The notes under the pieces are model-generated. The model did not search any database, was not told the DNA's origin, and worked only from the letters and a program-made list of their open reading frames with translations. DNA of 64,000 nt, taken from assembly GCF_001612685.1 (NCBI RefSeq), contig NZ_BDAY01000045.1, positions 1 to 64,000 on the forward strand. Direction: 5' to 3'. Below are positions 60,401 through 64,000 of this stretch, in pieces. The translations under genes were made by a program, and so were the position numbers. The DNA is from Nocardia altamirensis NBRC 108246. GTDB lineage: Bacteria > Actinomycetota > Actinomycetes > Mycobacteriales > Mycobacteriaceae. Within the stretch, counting starts at the first letter, position 1, and each line of letters opens with the position of its first letter.

Positions 60401-63400
60401 ACCGGCTGTGGCTCAGACTTTCACCGAAACTACGGAGACAACCGTGTACGAAGCCCCGAAGTCCTACGACCAAGGAGCGGACGCACTCGACAGTGCGCTC
60501 GTGCAGCATCTGCAGACGCACCGCCAGTTCCTCGACGGACAGTTGGACATGGCCCGCGGGCTGGCCGGTGTGCTCGGCAACGGGGCCCTCGACGAGGCGA
60601 CCCTGCGGGCGATCGAGGCCGTGAAGGATCACGGCGTCGCGATCAGCGAAAGTCATTCGCGGGCCAGTGCGGTGCTGGCGCAGTTGGCCGAGCTGGAGAG
60701 CGGTTTCGCGCCGACGGCGCGGGTGGCGGCGCCACGGCGAGTGGAATCCGAGCGGCAACCCGCGCTGGAATCGGCGCCCGAGCGACGGCCGATCAGGACG
60801 GCGCCGGTGGTTGCCGCACGTCCGGTAGCTGTGGCGCCAGCCGTCACCACTGCCGCTCCGGTGGCGGAAATGCCTGCCACTCAGGTTGTTTCGCCTGCAC
60901 CGGTCGTTTCGCCCAGCCCGGCTGTTTCGAGCGGCCAGGCCAATGGGCACGGCACGCACGCGCCGGTAGCGGAATCCAACGGTCAGGTGTCCGCCGACGC
61001 GCTGCGGCAGGCATTGCAGGAAGTGGTCGCCGAGAAGACCGGCTATCCGGTCGAGATGGTCGATCCGACAATGGATCTCGAAGCCGATCTCGGTGTGGAC
61101 TCCATCAAGCGAGTCCAGGTGATCGGTGCTTTGCAGGAGCGGTTCCCGCACCTGCCCAACCTCGGTCCTGAACAGCTCGGCACGCTGCGCACCCTCGATC
61201 AGATCGCGGAGCTGCTCGGCGAAGGTGAGCCGAACGGAGCTGATGTAACGCTGAACGGGGTGGAGTCAACCCCGAACGGAACTCCCGTCCCGGCGGGCGA
61301 CGCTGTCGGGTCGGATACTGCGACCGAGTCCGCCGACGCCGGTGCGCCCACTGGCGACACCCTGCGCCGCGCTCTGCAGGAGGTCGTCGCGGAGAAGACC
61401 GGTTACCCGGTCGAGATGGTCGATCCGACGATGGATCTCGAAGCCGACCTCGGCGTCGACTCCATCAAGCGGGTCCAGGTGATCGGGGCGCTACAGGAAC
61501 GGTTTCCGGACCTACCGAGCCTCGGTCCTGAGCTACTCGGCACGCTCCGTACGCTGGATCAGATCGTCGACGAGCTCGCCGCGCCGATCGGCGGTGATGT
61601 CCACCCAAAAGCTGACGCCGCGGCCGAAACGCCGCGGCACGTCGTCGAACTGATCACCCTGCCTGCGCTGGACCGGGTCGTCGCTCCCTACCGGGACGGT
61701 GCCCGCGTCGCACTCCTCGATCTCACCGGGGACAGCGAATCAGAGTGTGTTGCCATCGAATCTGCGCTTGTCGAGCTCGGCTGGACTGTCCGGCGGGTCG
61801 GCGTTGCGGGTTCCCCGGCGGTAGCCGACTTGGGCGAGCTGGACGCTGTTGATGTCTGTCTCGTCCTGGTCGGCGGGTCCGCCGACTGGACGGTGGCGCG
61901 GCAACGGCTCAGCGAGACCATCCTGGCTGCCGGTCGGATGGTGCCGCTGTGGCAGCATGTCGAGGGCCGAACCGCCTTCGTCACGGTCAGCAGGCTGGAT
62001 GGTGGACTCGGCTTCCTCGGGGACGCCGACCCCGTCTCGGCGCTGCTCGGCGGCGTCGGTGGTGTCGTGAAAACGCTTGCGGCCGAGCAGTCAACGCTGT
62101 TCTGCCGGGCGTTGGACGTCGACCCGGCGGCCACTTCGGATCGGTTGGCCGAGCTGGTCACCGCCGAGCTGTTCGACGCGGCGCGCGACACTCTCGAAGT
62201 CGGGATCAGCGTGGCGGGGGAGCGGCGGACGATAGTCCCCAGCGCCTACGCGCCTGCCCGCTCGATCAGTCCAGTGGTGGCAGGTGCCGAGCAGCAAACG
62301 AGTCTGCTGACCGCAGAGGATGTGCTGCTTGTCACCGGCGGCGCGCGGGGAGTCACCGCGACCTGTGTGCTGGCGTTGGCGCAGCGCAGTTCAGTGCGGT
62401 TCGTTCTCCTCGGACGATCCGAGTTGACGCCAGAACCCGACTGGGCGGCAGGGGTGGCGGATGCCGAACTCAAGCCCGCAGCGGTGCGGGCACTGGTCGC
62501 CATCGGCGCCAAGCCACGCGATATCGAGCGTGCGGTTGCCGGTTTGCGTGCTGCCCGCGAAGTTCGTGCCACGCTGGCCGAATTGGGATCGCGCGCAGAG
62601 TATCTCGCCGTTGATGCCACCGATGCGGCGGCGGTGCGTGCCGCGCTCGCGCCGTGGCGCGACAGCATCACCGGTGTCGTGCACGGGGCCGGTGTGCTCG
62701 CCGACTCTATGATCACCGACAAGACAGCCGAATCCATCGGGCGGGTACTGAATCCCAAGCTGACCGGCCTGGCCACGGTGCTCGACGCGCTCGGTGCACT
62801 GCGGCACCTCGTGCTGTTCACCTCGGTCGCGGGATTGTTCGGCAATGCCGGGCAGGCCGACTACGCGGCAGCGAACGAGGCACTGTCGCGGTTCGCGGTG
62901 AGCTGGCGGCGGCACCATCCCGACTGCCATGTCACCGCGATCGACTGGGGCGCCTGGGATGGCGGGATGGTGACTCCCGAACTCCGGGAACACTTCCGGG
63001 CGCGGGACATTACGCTGCTCGACCTCGAGGTGGGTGCGGCGGCGTTCACCGAACAGTTCACGGCGTCTCGGAGCGCGGACACCGTGGTGCTGATCGGTCC
63101 GGCGAACGGACTGTCGGGCGACAGTGCGGTCGCGCCGGCCGCCCTCTGCGCGGAGCGGCGCATCACCGGGCTCATCGAGGAGCCGGTCATCGCGGCGCAC
63201 CGCATCGGCGAGCACATCGTGCTGCCCGCCACGTTCGGCATCGGCGCGCTGATCAACCTTGCCGAGCGCACGCTGCCCGGTCGAACTGTGCTGGGGGTAA
63301 ACAACTTCCAGGTGCTCAAGGGCGTCGTGTTCGACCATCCGGTGGACCAGCTCGAGCTCGAACTGCTCCCCGGCGCCGCCGACGACGGCCGAGCCACGGT

Positions 63401-63962
63401 CGAGGCGAACATCCGCTGCGACAACGCATTGCGCTTCCGGGCGACGCTGCTGCTCGGCACCGACGCCGATGAGCCGCCTGCCAAGGTGATGCCGAAGGGA
63501 CAGGACAGTGCCGTCGACATCTATCGGCACGCCATCCAGTTCCACGCGCCCGCCCTCCAAGGCCTGCGGCAGGTTCGCGTGGTCTCCGACGAGGCCATCG
63601 TCTTCGACTGCGTGCTTCCCGCAAGCCAGGTGGCGCACGGTGCCTACGCGGGCCGCATGCACGACCCGGTCCTTGCCGACCTGATCCTGCAGGGGCCACC
63701 GGTCCTCGGTCACCGAATCCTCGGCGCCGCTTGCCTTCCCCTCGGGGTCGGTCGGATCGACTACTACCGTCCGCTTCCCACGGACGAGCCGTTCGTGCTC
63801 GTCGTGGACAACCCGCGCGCAGGCACCGTCGATGCCCGCATCGACGCCACCGCTGTGACGGCGGACGGCACAGTGCTGCAGCGTTTCTCGGACGTCACCG
63901 TGGTGACGACTCCGGATCTGACAGCGAAGTTTCAGACCTCGGTGAGGCGGTGGATGGCATGA
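57483..63962 (+). CDS. PUFA-synthase-like type I polyketide synthase, KS-AT-ACP-ACP-KR-DH
   Basis: 2,159 aa iterative PKS related to PfaA-type polyunsaturated fatty acid synthases. KS (about 10-460) with complete triad: Cys211 in VDAACAASLAA, His346 in EAHATGTPVGD, His386 in QIGHTKGAAG. AT (about 560-880) with Ser663 in GHSFGELTALW, of malonyl type. An Ala/Pro/Val-rich linker, then two ACPs with phosphopantetheine Ser1207 and Ser1327 in DLGVDSIKRVQVIGALQERF; the DSIKR motif is typical of PUFA-synthase ACPs. KR (about 1610-1870): LLVTGGARGVTATCVL, Tyr1794 in GQADYAAANEALS. A C-terminal hotdog DH-like region (about 1895-2150) with His1906 in AHRIGEHIVLP. Only two ACPs, against five or more in marine PfaA. 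GTG start at 57483 with GAGAGGAA upstream. The next gene overlaps by ATGA. Confidence 0.93.
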   Translation: MTDDRRLARNPIAIVGMSGLLPNAHNHREYWQNIVDGVDCTTEVPASRWSLDDYFDADPDAPDKTYSRRGAFLPDIEFDPLEFGLPPNQLEVTSTMQTLSLGVARDLLIDAGAVDSTWYDPGRTGVVLGTTGPVPLMHPLAARLSTPVLKEAARSVGLSDQDADAVADKFVAAFAPWEANSFPGLLANITAGRVANRLGLGGINCTVDAACAASLAALRTAIAELQDGRADMMITGGVDTENTIFIYMCFSKVGALSDSGQISPFADDANGTLLGEGITMLALRRLEDARRDGNRIYAVIRGLGSSSDGRAKSIYAPRAGGQRVALDRAYADAECSPADVALIEAHATGTPVGDKTELTALKSLLSEATSEPRFAALGSVKSQIGHTKGAAGTASVMKLAFALHQKVLPGTINVAAPNAEIAAADAPYYVNTRTRPWIRDPQRPVRRAAASAFGFGGTNFHIVLEEADAGRADPVLHRTARAHLWHAPDTAALIEAVCNVDPIDGGDIPEDHARIGFVSVDDENAEHLRTLAVDELMRRPDAAAWDHPEGVYFRAAALPERKVGALFAGQGSQYVDMGLDAALNNPSVGAAFDAANGAFAGAPVRLSSVVFPPPAFDEETAHEQETALRRTEFAQPAIGALSAGQFLVLTEYGFRADGYLGHSFGELTALWASGALDAEEYFGLARARGAAMTPEDGVQAGTMVALNAARETADELLAGIDDVWICNHNAPDQVVIGGGTDGVAAVVARCAERGVANRALPVSGAFHTPYVAHAVEAFAKATATVTIGVPDAPVYANTPDVQYGSDAVANRALLTEQLSKPVEFAAALTAMRAAGCTVFVEFGPKQVLTSLVRRTLGDDVIAIPTDSGPIGNSDLSLVRAAVRLAVLGFGLQQINRHAAPTAVRHQPSRPMTVTISAPEYVPESRRVAYAAALDDGYQVRLAAAESPAAAAAVPAEVPVAVPVDTVVDRQPEKPAVAQTFTETTETTVYEAPKSYDQGADALDSALVQHLQTHRQFLDGQLDMARGLAGVLGNGALDEATLRAIEAVKDHGVAISESHSRASAVLAQLAELESGFAPTARVAAPRRVESERQPALESAPERRPIRTAPVVAARPVAVAPAVTTAAPVAEMPATQVVSPAPVVSPSPAVSSGQANGHGTHAPVAESNGQVSADALRQALQEVVAEKTGYPVEMVDPTMDLEADLGVDSIKRVQVIGALQERFPHLPNLGPEQLGTLRTLDQIAELLGEGEPNGADVTLNGVESTPNGTPVPAGDAVGSDTATESADAGAPTGDTLRRALQEVVAEKTGYPVEMVDPTMDLEADLGVDSIKRVQVIGALQERFPDLPSLGPELLGTLRTLDQIVDELAAPIGGDVHPKADAAAETPRHVVELITLPALDRVVAPYRDGARVALLDLTGDSESECVAIESALVELGWTVRRVGVAGSPAVADLGELDAVDVCLVLVGGSADWTVARQRLSETILAAGRMVPLWQHVEGRTAFVTVSRLDGGLGFLGDADPVSALLGGVGGVVKTLAAEQSTLFCRALDVDPAATSDRLAELVTAELFDAARDTLEVGISVAGERRTIVPSAYAPARSISPVVAGAEQQTSLLTAEDVLLVTGGARGVTATCVLALAQRSSVRFVLLGRSELTPEPDWAAGVADAELKPAAVRALVAIGAKPRDIERAVAGLRAAREVRATLAELGSRAEYLAVDATDAAAVRAALAPWRDSITGVVHGAGVLADSMITDKTAESIGRVLNPKLTGLATVLDALGALRHLVLFTSVAGLFGNAGQADYAAANEALSRFAVSWRRHHPDCHVTAIDWGAWDGGMVTPELREHFRARDITLLDLEVGAAAFTEQFTASRSADTVVLIGPANGLSGDSAVAPAALCAERRITGLIEEPVIAAHRIGEHIVLPATFGIGALINLAERTLPGRTVLGVNNFQVLKGVVFDHPVDQLELELLPGAADDGRATVEANIRCDNALRFRATLLLGTDADEPPAKVMPKGQDSAVDIYRHAIQFHAPALQGLRQVRVVSDEAIVFDCVLPASQVAHGAYAGRMHDPVLADLILQGPPVLGHRILGAACLPLGVGRIDYYRPLPTDEPFVLVVDNPRAGTVDARIDATAVTADGTVLQRFSDVTVVTTPDLTAKFQTSVRRWMA

Positions 63963-64000
63963 CAGTTCTCGAGTTCGACGGAATTCCGTTCGACCCGACA
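63959..64000 (+). CDS. Partial CDS coupled to the PKS (cut by window end)
   Basis: Only 14 codons are visible (MTVLEFDGIPFDPT), starting at an ATG that overlaps the PKS stop (ATGA). The coupling implies a partner in the same pathway. In PUFA-type loci the following gene commonly carries further KS/AT/DH domains, so a PfaB/PfaC-like partner is expected, but the visible residues cannot prove it. Confidence 0.55.
   Translation, partial: MTVLEFDGIPFDPT

Noticed and set aside
1..64000. tRNA, rRNA, CRISPR array, insertion sequence or phage integrase
   Set aside because: No cloverleaf-like sequence, regularly spaced repeat array, DDE/HUH transposase motif or tyrosine/serine recombinase motif was found by eye on either strand.

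Overview
The window looks like chromosomal DNA of a high-GC, mycolic-acid-type actinomycete, most likely Nocardia or a close relative. This is inferred from the GC-rich third positions, frequent GTG starts with 4-bp GTGA overlaps, an MspA-type porin (a mycolata outer-membrane family), a PruC-pruA-pruB-like proline locus, and a SARP/FHA regulator beside a receptor Ser/Thr kinase. No rRNA, tRNA, CRISPR array, transposase or integrase was seen.

Layout. 1-5,827: the 5' end of an adenylating enzyme, divergent from a compact operon of three class-I bacterial P450s and an FAD oxidoreductase, probably the edge of a biosynthetic cluster. 5,980-11,294: lipoprotein amidase, two-component pair, and a second FAD oxidoreductase paralogous to the first. 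11,341-17,612: a coiled-coil protein, a 916-aa protein of unknown function, a putative polymorphic toxin with a CdiA-type tRNA-nuclease-like C terminus, a perfect hairpin, and two tandem RNHCP proteins. 17,849-22,246: frameshifted MFS exporter with its FCD-type GntR regulator, alanine dehydrogenase, an Lrp/AsnC regulator, and an FMN-binding oxidase-like protein.

22,262-33,005: an amidase and a large minus-strand catabolic locus. It encodes uronate dehydrogenase, sugar-porter MFS, aldarate lactonase, LysR, 5-dehydro-4-deoxyglucarate dehydratase, a galactarate-type and a glucarate-type dehydratase, and 2-oxoglutarate semialdehyde dehydrogenase. Together these give a full oxidative route from glucuronate/galacturonate to 2-oxoglutarate. 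A 22-codon leader frame overlaps the first gene. 33,131-41,364: LysR with divergent DHA2 pump, amino-acid permease, and the proline-to-glutamate operon with divergent PucR-type regulator.

41,488-44,626: a small lipoprotein, then MspA porin, a secreted putative nuclease toxin and a SUKH-type immunity-like lipoprotein. The porin and toxin genes overlap by 4 bp. This module is my best candidate for an undescribed system. 44,618-52,460: CtaG-like protein, S66 LD-carboxypeptidase, VOC protein, membrane protein, receptor Ser/Thr kinase with a duplicated Cys-bearing ectodomain, and a convergent SARP-BTAD-FHA regulator. 52,782-64,000: LysR, long-chain acyl-CoA/ACP ligase, FAD oxidoreductase, SGNH hydrolase and a 2,159-aa PUFA-synthase-like PKS (KS-AT-ACP-ACP-KR-DH), followed by a translationally coupled gene cut by the window end.

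All functions are read from motifs and gene context; no database search was run.
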